From Hellea balneolensis DSM 19091 (GTDB lineage: Bacteria > Pseudomonadota > Alphaproteobacteria > Caulobacterales > Maricaulaceae), in contig NZ_AUAC01000003.1 in NCBI RefSeq assembly GCF_000428525.1, positions 620,001 to 684,000 of the forward strand: 64,000 nt of DNA. The letters run 5' to 3'. The notes beneath the pieces were generated by a model. That model did no database searches. It saw only the letters and a list, made by a program, of their open reading frames with translations, and had not been told where the DNA came from. The first letter of the stretch is position 1. Each line of letters opens with the position of its first letter. The translations under genes and the position numbers were made by a program. Below, one piece after another: positions 26,294-34,294 of this stretch.

Positions 26294-27427
26294 ATGACAG
26301 ATAGCAGACCTTTATCAGGCTACCGCATTATCGAACTCGCGGGAATTGGGCCTGCCCCATATGCAGGACAGCTTCTTGCGGATATGGGTGCTGAGGTTAT
26401 CCTGATAAATCGGCCCGGCGCGATGGGCGATATCCCGATGATCTCTAATCGTGGCAAGAAGACCATTAAGCTTGATTTAAGAAAGCCCGAGGGGGCCGCT
26501 GTCTTGCTTGACCTTGTTAAAACCGCTGATGCTATATTCGAGGGTTTGCGTCCAGGCGTCACAGAGCGCCTGGGTATTGGGCCGAAAGACTGTCATGCCG
26601 TAAATCCTAAGCTCGTCTATGGCCGCATGACGGGCTGGGGACAGACAGGGCCTTGGGCTAAAATGGCGGGGCACGATATCAATTATATTTCTATTACTGG
26701 CGCTTTGGCGGCTATGGGCAAAAAAGGCGACCCACCCGCGCCGCCGCTAAACCTTGTCGGAGATTTTGGCGGAGGGGCAATGTTCCTCGTTACGGGCATG
26801 CTCGCCGCTTTGCTAAAAGCTGAAAAGACGGGTGAAGGCGACGTTGTAGATGCCGCGATGATTGACGGCACGTCCTCGCTCATGACGATTTTTTATAGTC
26901 TGGCCGGATTGGGCCAATGGACTCCTAAGCGGGAGTCTAACTTGCTTGATGGGGCCATGCCTTATTATCGATGCTATAAGACCAAGGATGACAAGTTCAT
27001 GGCGGTAGGTTGTATAGAACCTCAGTTTTTTGCGGAAATGCTCACTAAACTCGAAATTGATCCTCAGGCATTTGGACCGCAGAATAAGCCTGAGCATCAT
27101 GCTGAGCAGCACCGGACATTAGAGGCGTTATTTGCTACAAGAAAACGGGATGAGTGGGCGGCTGTGTTTCACGGCTCAGATGCCTGCGTCTCGCCAGTCC
27201 TGACCTATGAGGAAGCCATTGATCATCCTCAAAACAAAGCGCGGGGCGGGCTAACAAAGCAAGGTCCGTTTACTCATCCGCGTAGTGCGCCCGTCTTTAA
27301 CAGCAGTTCTGAGGACGCGCCTTTTTCAATCCCAAGCGGTGATGCGGATAGGACAGTAATTCTGTCTGAAATTGGATATGGCTCTGATAAAATCGTGGAG
27401 CTTACGGAAAAAGATATTCTAGGATAA
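26294..27427 (+). CDS. alpha-methylacyl-CoA racemase
   Basis: This 377-residue family III CoA-transferase-fold protein has racemase rather than transferase hallmarks. His127 sits in GHDINY and Asp157 in LNLVGDFGGG, matching the His126/Asp156 acid-base pair known for mycobacterial MCR. GLRPGVTERLGIGP near 84 is also typical. It interconverts R- and S-2-methylacyl-CoA, which is needed for beta-oxidation of sterol or bile-acid side chains and branched fatty acids. It ends the acyl-CoA dehydrogenase operon. A weak hairpin (TCCT/AGGA) followed by seven T lies after the stop. Confidence 0.88.
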   Translation: MTDSRPLSGYRIIELAGIGPAPYAGQLLADMGAEVILINRPGAMGDIPMISNRGKKTIKLDLRKPEGAAVLLDLVKTADAIFEGLRPGVTERLGIGPKDCHAVNPKLVYGRMTGWGQTGPWAKMAGHDINYISITGALAAMGKKGDPPAPPLNLVGDFGGGAMFLVTGMLAALLKAEKTGEGDVVDAAMIDGTSSLMTIFYSLAGLGQWTPKRESNLLDGAMPYYRCYKTKDDKFMAVGCIEPQFFAEMLTKLEIDPQAFGPQNKPEHHAEQHRTLEALFATRKRDEWAAVFHGSDACVSPVLTYEEAIDHPQNKARGGLTKQGPFTHPRSAPVFNSSSEDAPFSIPSGDADRTVILSEIGYGSDKIVELTEKDILG

Positions 27428-27445
27428 TCCTTCTGGAGGACCTTT

Positions 27446-27520
27446 TTTTGCGTAGATAATCTGCTCTAATTTACGCAAAATCAGAATAATTGAGCCTATT
27501 TGTCTTTATTTGCGTAAAAT
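27446..27520. repeat. three copies of a TTTTGCGTA-type element upstream of the KstD-like gene
   Basis: TTTTGCGTA (27446-27454), its reverse TTACGCAAAA (27471-27480) and TTTGCGTAAAAT (27509-27520) lie in the 143-base promoter gap. Similar TGCGTA/TACGCA elements occur upstream of the TonB receptor (about 40533-40622). They could be binding sites, but the motif also occurs elsewhere in this AT-leaning intergenic DNA. Confidence 0.25.
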
Positions 27521-27594
27521 ATTCAAAATATATTGGTTTTTCGTTGCGAGCTGCGGTAGCCTGATATTTAATGAAAAAACAAGGTGAGGGGTCA

Positions 27595-29259
27595 ATGGAT
27601 TCAATTGATGTTGATGTTTTAGTGGTCGGCTCGGGCGCTGGCGCGCTTACTGCGGCTATTACGGCGCATGATCATGGCGGCAAGGTTCTTGTTGTCGAGA
27701 AATCCGATATGTATGGCGGAACCTCGGCCACATCAGGGGGTGGCATTTGGATTCCGTGCAACCACCTTATGGCAGAACATGGGCAGAGCGATACGCCCGA
27801 AGCCGCGCTGGAATATATGAAAGCCTGTATCGGGGACGTTGTGTCTGAAGACCGCCTCAAAGCCTATGTCGAAAACGCGCCGAAAATGCTCAAAGACATG
27901 GAAGATAAATCCGATGTGTGCTTCGTCTCCACGCCTTACGCCGATTACCTGACCGAGAAGCCGGGCAGTAAAGAGGGGTGGCGAACGCTTGACCCTGTGC
28001 CGCTTTCCGCGACAAAGCTTGGCAAAGAATTTTTAAATATGCGTCCCCCGCATCCGCAAACCATATTTGGCGGATTTACGATTACCATAGCAGAAGCGCA
28101 GACCATCATCACGCGCCAAAAGGGCTGGAAATGGATTATGGCCAAGCTGATGATATCATATCGCCTTGATATTCCGATGCGGATGAAATCTAAACGTCAC
28201 CGCCGTCTTTGCTTGGGGAATGCGCTTGTCGGGCGGTGTCTGACCTCAGTGTTTAAACGCAAAATTCCAGTCTGGCGCGAAACCCCTCTGAAATCGCTCA
28301 TCGAAACAGATGGCAAGGTAACTGGCGCTATTATTTCCAAAGGCCAGCAGGATTTTCGCGTCAATGCCGCCAAAGGCGTTATCCTCGCGGCGGGCGGGTT
28401 TGAGCAAAATTCCGATATGAGGGCTAAGCATTTACCAGGGCCAACTGATACAAAGTGGAGCGCTACGCCGGGGCAAAATACGGGCGACGCGCATAGAGCC
28501 GCTGAGGCTGTTGGCGCGAATTTAACCCTCATGGACGCGGCTTGGTGGGGGCCGTCTGTGCGTCTGCCGCGTGATGACCGCTCTCGAGTTCTTTTCGCCG
28601 AGCGCGCTTTACCAGGTATCTATATCGTCAATGAAAAGGGCGAGCGTTTCCTCAATGAGGCGGCGAGCTATGACGAAGTCGGGCGGCAGCTCCAAGCGCA
28701 CCCGAAAACAAGTTGGGTCATCTTTGACCGCCGTGCCCGCGAGAAATATGGCATCGGCCCGCTTTATCCTACGGCCGTTCATCCTGATTCAAAGTGGAAT
28801 GACTCGATCAAGGCTGTGGTCAAGAAAGCGGACACGATTGAAGAGCTTGCAGACCTTATGGGCGTAGATGCGGCAGGGCTTCAAGCTACCGTTGATAAGG
28901 TCGCGAAATATTCCGAGACAGGCGTTGATGAAGATTATGCCTCAGGCAGCGCCGCTTATGACCGCTATTATGGAGACCCATCCGTTACGCCTAACCCATG
29001 CCTCGCACCGCTCGCCAAAGCGCCGTTTTACGCTTTCCCCGTTTATCCGGGCGATATCGGAACCAAGGGAGGGGTAGACGTCGATGTAAATGCGCAGGCC
29101 CTAGATAAAAATGGCAAACCCATTGCGGGGCTTTATGCAACGGGTAACACCGCGTCATCTGTGATGGGCTACACCTATCCCGGAGCAGGCTCGACGATTG
29201 GGCCGGCTATGACATTCGGTTATGTGGCAGCGAAACATATGATGGGCGCTAATAGCTGA
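27595..29259 (+). CDS. 3-ketosteroid delta1-dehydrogenase-like flavoprotein
   Basis: This is a 554-residue protein. The start at 27595 is preferred because GGTGAGG lies just before it; an in-frame ATG at 27571 also exists. An N-terminal FAD site (VVGSGAGALTAA, then EKSDMYGGTSATSGGGIW) and a C-terminal block GLYATGNTASSVMGYTYPGAG are characteristic of KstD. The YPGAG Tyr/Gly correspond to the substrate-binding Tyr487 and Gly491 of the Rhodococcus enzyme, from memory. KstD introduces the 1,2-double bond in ring A of 3-ketosteroids. Specificity within the FAD_binding_2 family is inferred from this motif and context. A small beta-protein and a sulfatase follow closely. Confidence 0.8.
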   Translation: MDSIDVDVLVVGSGAGALTAAITAHDHGGKVLVVEKSDMYGGTSATSGGGIWIPCNHLMAEHGQSDTPEAALEYMKACIGDVVSEDRLKAYVENAPKMLKDMEDKSDVCFVSTPYADYLTEKPGSKEGWRTLDPVPLSATKLGKEFLNMRPPHPQTIFGGFTITIAEAQTIITRQKGWKWIMAKLMISYRLDIPMRMKSKRHRRLCLGNALVGRCLTSVFKRKIPVWRETPLKSLIETDGKVTGAIISKGQQDFRVNAAKGVILAAGGFEQNSDMRAKHLPGPTDTKWSATPGQNTGDAHRAAEAVGANLTLMDAAWWGPSVRLPRDDRSRVLFAERALPGIYIVNEKGERFLNEAASYDEVGRQLQAHPKTSWVIFDRRAREKYGIGPLYPTAVHPDSKWNDSIKAVVKKADTIEELADLMGVDAAGLQATVDKVAKYSETGVDEDYASGSAAYDRYYGDPSVTPNPCLAPLAKAPFYAFPVYPGDIGTKGGVDVDVNAQALDKNGKPIAGLYATGNTASSVMGYTYPGAGSTIGPAMTFGYVAAKHMMGANS

Positions 29260-29277
29260 TCTACACAGGAGAGACTT

Positions 29278-29574
29278 ATGTCATTTGCAGGAACTTGGAA
29301 TATCGTCATGAAAACCCCGATGGGGGACCGCGAGATCGTGATGCTGATGTCGGTAGATGGGGATAGCTTGTCTGGCACGATGGAGGCTGATGGCAATACA
29401 CTCGATATTCAAGAGGGCGATATCGAGGATGGCCGCGGAAAATGGAAAGCCGACCTCACACAGCCCATGCCCATTACCCTTGAGTTTGATGTCGGTGTTG
29501 ACGGCGATGCTATGGACGGCTCGGTCAAGCTTGGCATGTTCGGCAATTCTGCAGTGACCGGAACACGCGCCTAA
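29278..29574 (+). CDS. small beta-rich protein of unknown function
   Basis: This 98-residue protein begins MSFAGTWNI and alternates hydrophobic and polar residues, with glycine turns (VDGDSLSGTMEADG, FDVGVDGDAMDGSVK). The pattern suggests a small beta-barrel or lipocalin-like sheet. GGAGAG lies 8 bases before the start. It has no signal peptide and no cysteine. It lies between the KstD-like gene and the sulfatase with short gaps, so it is probably cotranscribed and could bind a steroid or act as an accessory protein (inference only). Confidence 0.65.
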   Translation: MSFAGTWNIVMKTPMGDREIVMLMSVDGDSLSGTMEADGNTLDIQEGDIEDGRGKWKADLTQPMPITLEFDVGVDGDAMDGSVKLGMFGNSAVTGTRA

Positions 29575-29598
29575 TGATATCTCTAATAGGGGACACTC

Positions 29599-31194
29599 AT
29601 GATTAAGAAGATATTCGTCATACTCGCCGTCTTGCTGATTGCGGGATTTATCTTTGCCAAGGTGAAATTCAAGAAAGTGGCATCTTCGGATTTTGATTTC
29701 CCTACCGCCCAGACGGAAAACCTTGCATCGCTCATCAAGACCCGCCCCGCTGATGCCCCGCCGCCTAATGTTGTTATCCTTCTCGCTGATGATTTGGGCT
29801 GGGCAGATGTTGGCTATCATGGCAGTGATATTAAGACCCCTAATATTGACCGCTTGGCCAAAGAGGGCATGCAGCTTGACCGTTTCTATGCCACACCCTT
29901 TTGTACCCCGACTCGCGCAGCGCTGATGACCGCGCGTGACCCAATTAAGCTCGGCGCAGCTCATGCGGTCTTCATGGCCTGGGATAATGGCGGTATCTCG
30001 CCGACGGAACGCTTTATGCCTGAAGATTTTAAGGACGCAGGTTATCAAACTGCGATGATTGGCAAATGGCATTTGGGTCATACGATAGAACAGCACACGC
30101 CTAATGCGCGGGGATTTGATCATTTTTATGGTCACTTTAACACGGACGTTCTCTATTTCGACCACACCTTTGCAGGGGGTCACGACTTCCAAGAAAATGG
30201 CAAACCCGTTGATCATGATGGCGAATATGCTACCAATATTCACGGCAATGAGGCCAGCCGCTATATTGAGCAGATGCGCGACCCTGATAAGCCGTTCTTC
30301 CTTTATGTCCCGTTCCTAGCGCCGCATTCCCCAATGGAAGCCAAGGATGAAGATAAGGCCAAATATCCCGCGCGCCTCGACACGCCGCGTCACCCCGCCA
30401 AGACTTATGCCGCGATGGTCGATAGTATGGACCAAGCGATTGGCAGCATTTTGGACAGCCTCGACTCGAAAGGCGTAGCGGATAATACCATTGTGCTTTT
30501 CTTCTCTGATAATGGCGGGTTTTATAATTTTGGCGGCGTGAATAAACCTTTGCGCGGCGGTAAGCTCGAAGCCTATGAAGGCGGCGTGAGGGTGACGTCC
30601 GTCATACGCTGGCCTGACGTCTTGCCGGCCAATACCGTCAATGAAAACGTTATTTCCGTTATGGATGTCTATCCAACCTTAATGAAGGCCGCCGGCGTAA
30701 CGCCCAATTACAAAAAGAAAATCGACGGCATAGACCGCTGGGACGCGGTGACGGGAACAGGCGAGAAAGATCGCGGCGAGCCTCTGATTTTTACCTCTAA
30801 TGTGCCTATCTATAATGAGTTTAAATATGGCGTTCTGGACGGGCCTTGGAAGCTTGTCCAATATGTCAATCATGAACGCCGCACGACAGAGGTCAAAACG
30901 GAGCTGTTTAATGTCTGGACGGACCCGAATGAAGCCGAGGACATTTCAGCGGCTAACCCTGCGCAGGTGACTCGCCTGACGAAGATATTAGATAAGCGCC
31001 TCGCCCTGCATCCTATTGGCGGACAATATGTCAAAATCCAGCCTCACCCCGGATGGCGCGCGCCCAATGATTACGCCGATGTGGTTATCCCCGCAGACCA
31101 AGTCCTACCCGATATGTGGGACGGTTTCGGGCCTATGGCAACAGGGGTCTTGCAGCAGACGCATGGCGAAAAGGGCCGGATTAAGTACGATTAA
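29599..31194 (+). CDS. formylglycine-dependent sulfatase, membrane-anchored
   Basis: This is a 531-residue protein. An N-terminal hydrophobic segment (about 3-20) followed by lysines gives a membrane anchor or uncleaved signal. The sulfatase domain has metal-binding ILLADDLGWAD at 60-70, the modification motif Cys102-Thr-Pro-Thr-Arg whose cysteine becomes formylglycine, and GKWHLGHT near 155. DNGG occurs near 310. Type I sulfatases hydrolyse sulfate esters in the periplasm. Cysteine-type enzymes need a maturase, which is not encoded in this window. It is strongly similar to the sulfatase at 43414-44991, including the C-terminal HPGWRAP and GEKGRIKYD-like endings. Confidence 0.92.
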   Translation: MIKKIFVILAVLLIAGFIFAKVKFKKVASSDFDFPTAQTENLASLIKTRPADAPPPNVVILLADDLGWADVGYHGSDIKTPNIDRLAKEGMQLDRFYATPFCTPTRAALMTARDPIKLGAAHAVFMAWDNGGISPTERFMPEDFKDAGYQTAMIGKWHLGHTIEQHTPNARGFDHFYGHFNTDVLYFDHTFAGGHDFQENGKPVDHDGEYATNIHGNEASRYIEQMRDPDKPFFLYVPFLAPHSPMEAKDEDKAKYPARLDTPRHPAKTYAAMVDSMDQAIGSILDSLDSKGVADNTIVLFFSDNGGFYNFGGVNKPLRGGKLEAYEGGVRVTSVIRWPDVLPANTVNENVISVMDVYPTLMKAAGVTPNYKKKIDGIDRWDAVTGTGEKDRGEPLIFTSNVPIYNEFKYGVLDGPWKLVQYVNHERRTTEVKTELFNVWTDPNEAEDISAANPAQVTRLTKILDKRLALHPIGGQYVKIQPHPGWRAPNDYADVVIPADQVLPDMWDGFGPMATGVLQQTHGEKGRIKYD

Positions 31195-31762
31195 GCCAAG
31201 CGACATTCTTGGAGGACTTCGGCGGCAGAGTGCGAAGCCAGGGAACTATAGTCTGCCACCAAACCAATGCAGCTTGGGTTAGCGGGCGACAACCTGCCTT
31301 AAAAAAAGACAGCCCGCGTGGTCGGCATCCGCGATGGAATACCAAAATGAAAAATTGTTTTACGCAGTGCAAACCACGCGGCGATGATTTTTGTGTGAGG
31401 GCCTCTTAATCGCTGAGTTACCGTGGTACGATAGCTGTCGCTATCTGACGGCACAGCTTGGGCCTAACGCCTCACAAAGATCCGGCTCAATCGGAGTCGT
31501 AACTCTCCAATGCTCAATCTCATCGTCTCCCAAAACAGCAAGTGACGTCTTACCTGTCCAATTTCTGAGAAAACATATTAAAGCTCGAAACGGTTCCTTT
31601 CCATATATGCATTTTCGAAAACCGAAAATACACAGGTTCAGAGCCAATCCCTGAACTTCAACACCTATGACTATAGGGGCAAAGGGGAGAGCAAGGATTC
31701 ATCTCTGGATTTAGTTTGTAAGGATTTGAGTTTGCTAGTGTTTTAAGTTTGCAAATTGAGGA
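31195..31762. other. 568-base gap at edge of restriction-modification block, possible gene remnant
   Basis: No intact gene is convincing. On the minus strand 31647-31441 stays open for 68 codons without an ATG start, and the frame continues open further upstream to about 31700. It encodes a protein-like segment with KEPFRALICFLRNW and DDEIEHWRVTTPIEP, which could be the end of a decayed gene. CCGCGTGG (31314-31321) is mirrored by CCACGCGG (31374-31381). The composition shifts here toward the AT-rich restriction genes. Confidence 0.4.
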
Positions 31763-32626
31763 TTAAGTTGGGTTTCGTCGAATACGCGATAATATTTTAG
31801 CTTCAAAATCAGATTTTTTTGGTGGTTCTATATACATGTTCGCATTTTGTAAGGCGTTATGAGATGTTGCTTGCGTGTCCACAATTTTCAACTCGTATTG
31901 TTGTGTGATGTCGTTGAAAACATAATCATAAATTAAAAAAACCACGCTTGATTGTGGGTCGCCTATGTTTTTATCAGTTTTGAAACTGGCTTGGCTCTGA
32001 AAATAGTCATACATTGACTTTTGAACTAAAGCTACGATTCGAGAGCCCCAAATTTGGTGGTGATGTCCTTTATAAATCAGTTGAGATAGATAGCGTTTAG
32101 CAACATTTTTCCTATTAAAACCGAAGCTATAATTTCTCTGGCCTATTTTGTCTGAAGGAATCTCGCTTTTGATTTTGCCTTCAACATAGTCTGTAAAGAA
32201 GCCGGAAACACTACCAGTAATGTCAACAGCTTGTATTTCACAAGATACAAAGGCATCAACTCCACTTGTACTAACATCAGCAATAACAAAATCTATTGTG
32301 CCAAAACCTGACATTTGTACTTCATATGCTATTTTCGGATTCTTTGGTGCGGAACCCGGCCAGGCATGTTCTGTAATGTCTTTGATGAAATTTCTTGAAT
32401 AAAACCGTCTTGGACAGATGGTAACGACTTCATCGCTGGTCTTAGGTGATATTGAACACACCGGGTAGTGAGGCTGTGAAACTTTAACACTTTTCTTTAT
32501 GCAAGTGCTACCAGTAAACGGGCATGTGAAGTTTCCAAAGTCAGGTTTAACACCTGATATTGTCCGCTTTCCGAGGAGTTCAATTATGACCTCATTAGGA
32601 GCGAAAGTTTTAGACGGTTTCGTCAT
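31763..32626 (-). CDS. NotI-family type II restriction endonuclease
   Basis: This 287-residue protein has four N-terminal cysteines (Cys35, Cys42, Cys57, Cys71; CPFTGSTC, YPVCSI, TICPRRF), as in the iron-binding Cys4 site of NotI. The PD-(D/E)xK-type core has Glu102, Asp112 (GTIDFVIAD) and Glu130-x-Gln132 (CEIQAVD). NotI uses Asp160, Glu182 and Gln184, so the unusual E-x-Q is a strong family mark. It would cut double-stranded DNA at a specific site; recognition of GCGGCCGC is possible but unproven. The gene overlaps the methyltransferase stop by 17 bases and is markedly AT-rich compared with its neighbours. Confidence 0.85.
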   Translation of the reverse strand: MTKPSKTFAPNEVIIELLGKRTISGVKPDFGNFTCPFTGSTCIKKSVKVSQPHYPVCSISPKTSDEVVTICPRRFYSRNFIKDITEHAWPGSAPKNPKIAYEVQMSGFGTIDFVIADVSTSGVDAFVSCEIQAVDITGSVSGFFTDYVEGKIKSEIPSDKIGQRNYSFGFNRKNVAKRYLSQLIYKGHHHQIWGSRIVALVQKSMYDYFQSQASFKTDKNIGDPQSSVVFLIYDYVFNDITQQYELKIVDTQATSHNALQNANMYIEPPKKSDFEAKILSRIRRNPT

Positions 32627-33743
32627 TTAAAGCTGAGTTTTTAATACTGTTTATGGTTGGTAGGATCGTTTTAGCAATGGCCTTTCCAAGTATAGGTGGA
32701 ACTGCATTTCCAACTTGAACATATTGTTCTGTTTTATTTCCAAAAAATTCTACATGATCAGGAAAGCCTTGTATTCTGGCGGCCTCCCGAACAGTGATGG
32801 CTCTATCTTGTTCCGGATGAATATAGGCCCCCCAATGAATATCGCACTTAGTTAAAATCGTGCATGACATTCCATCCCATTTCATACGTCCATATCGTTT
32901 AGTATGATCAGAGCGTTTGGCGGATTTCATGCCATTTGGAAGTAAGTCATGAGGAATATCCCGCCAACTTCCGCCCGGTTTAATGAATTTCAACCTTTCG
33001 ATATTTACTGCGCCCAACTTTGGAGCATCGTGATTCGTAATTTTAAGAGAATTTTTTCTGATATTTCGTTGATAGTTTGATTTAGGTTTTTCCAAGTAAG
33101 TTCCGTCACATAATTTTTCTCCATTTTCTAATTCGGGAAGGTCAGAAATTGAATCAAAAATTGTGACAAAGTTTTCAGCTGTATGGGTTTTTTTAGGCCA
33201 ATGAATGGGTGCATTTATGCGGTTACCCAAGAATATGACTCTTCGCCTTTCTTGAGGTATTCCATAGTCCTCTGCGAATAGGGTTTTAACTTCGATTTCA
33301 TAACCACGGTCATTTAACTCTGTTCTGATAGTCTCGATTACCTGTCCATTATCTATTGATTTTATTCCTGTAACATTTTCGATGACAATCCATTTTGGAT
33401 AAAGCTCATCGACTATCCTCAAATATTCTTTGAAAAGGTTGGCGCGCTCGTCATCCATACTGCGTTTGTGATTATAGACGCTGTAAGCTTGGCATGGTGG
33501 GCCTCCTACGAGGCAGTCAAGGTCTCCGCGCTTCATCGACATATCAGACAATATATGATTGCCTTTCAACTCTTGAATTGGCATATCATAAAATTTCGAA
33601 TTTTCATGAGCATTGGAAAATGTTTGTCCGGCAGATTTGAAAAAATCATTACCTCCAAGCACTCTAAAGTCTGCTTGCTGGAAACCTAAAGACAGGCCTC
33701 CTGCGCCGCAAAATAAATCAAAAACTGTTGGTGCTTTGCCCAT
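32610..33743 (-). CDS. DNA (cytosine-5-)-methyltransferase
   Basis: This 377-residue protein shows the ordered motifs of C5-cytosine methyltransferases. Motif I is DLFCGAGGLSLGF at 9-21, motif IV GGPPCQAYS with catalytic Cys84, motif VI IVIENVTGI near 140, motif VIII QERRRVIFLGNR near 185 and motif X QVGNAVPPILGKAIA near 343. It transfers methyl from SAM to cytosine in the recognition site of the partner NotI-like nuclease, protecting host DNA. It is the first gene of the two-gene system. Codon use is AT-rich, suggesting recent acquisition. It is divergent from the DUF4345 gene. Confidence 0.95.
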   Translation of the reverse strand: MGKAPTVFDLFCGAGGLSLGFQQADFRVLGGNDFFKSAGQTFSNAHENSKFYDMPIQELKGNHILSDMSMKRGDLDCLVGGPPCQAYSVYNHKRSMDDERANLFKEYLRIVDELYPKWIVIENVTGIKSIDNGQVIETIRTELNDRGYEIEVKTLFAEDYGIPQERRRVIFLGNRINAPIHWPKKTHTAENFVTIFDSISDLPELENGEKLCDGTYLEKPKSNYQRNIRKNSLKITNHDAPKLGAVNIERLKFIKPGGSWRDIPHDLLPNGMKSAKRSDHTKRYGRMKWDGMSCTILTKCDIHWGAYIHPEQDRAITVREAARIQGFPDHVEFFGNKTEQYVQVGNAVPPILGKAIAKTILPTINSIKNSALNDETV

Positions 33744-33906
33744 GGGAATATCTATTTACTGATTCTCTGAACTTTCTATAAATTAGTTACAGAACGTATA
33801 GTGAACAAATTGCGAAGTGTCCACGTTTAATTGACCTAAGACAGGACAACATTGACACAACCCCATCACCCCCACATCATGCCTCCATAAAACATAGGGG
33901 AATATC

Positions 33907-34290
33907 ATGAATACATTAGCAAAAATCGCCGCCGCACTTGTTGGGCTTTTTTCACTTGCTATGGGGCTTTTGGCTTGGGTTGATCCTGCCAAAGTTGGGG
34001 AGATTGTTGGCTTGGTGGGGCCTGCTGAATTGGGGCAGCATACGCTGCGCGGTGATGTGGGCGCGGTCTTTTTGGCAAGTGCTCTTGGCTGCGGACTTGC
34101 GCTGTTTAAAGGCAAAGCTATAGGCTTGAAATTACCGATTATTATTTACGGGCTTGTTCTGCTGGGTCGCCTTATCAGCCTCGTTTTGACGGGGAACGGG
34201 CCCGGCGTAATGCAGCCTATTCTCATCGAAGTCGTTTTGATCGGCTTATCTGTCTTTGCGTATAAGACCCTTAAGAGCACTAAGGCCTAA
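33907..34290 (+). CDS. DUF4345-like small membrane protein
   Basis: This 127-residue protein has four hydrophobic segments (about 5-25, 48-68, 73-95 and 100-120). The pattern, including GDVGAVFLASALGCGLAL and a basic C-terminus, resembles DUF4345 inner-membrane proteins of unknown role. It is preceded by AGGGGAAT and stands alone on the plus strand between the restriction-modification pair and a convergent beta-propeller gene that ends 5 bases away. Composition is back to the host type. Confidence 0.65.
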   Translation: MNTLAKIAAALVGLFSLAMGLLAWVDPAKVGEIVGLVGPAELGQHTLRGDVGAVFLASALGCGLALFKGKAIGLKLPIIIYGLVLLGRLISLVLTGNGPGVMQPILIEVVLIGLSVFAYKTLKSTKA

Positions 34291-34294
34291 ACGC

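Noticed and set aside
27421-27452. Terminator after the racemase gene
   Set aside because: The stem is only four base pairs (TCCT/AGGA), although seven T follow; too weak to call as a separate feature.
29281-30243. 320-codon minus-strand frame opposite the small beta-protein and sulfatase
   Set aside because: Rich in His, Arg and Cys with no domain pattern; the plus-strand sulfatase with its CTPTR motif explains the region.
31209-31409. 66-codon plus-strand frame in the gap after the first sulfatase
   Set aside because: No ribosome-binding site, basic low-information sequence and no family pattern; treated as noncoding.
31195-33906. Direct repeats or attachment sites flanking the restriction-modification block
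   Set aside because: No matching repeat of useful length was found at the two borders by eye, and no integrase or transposase is present.
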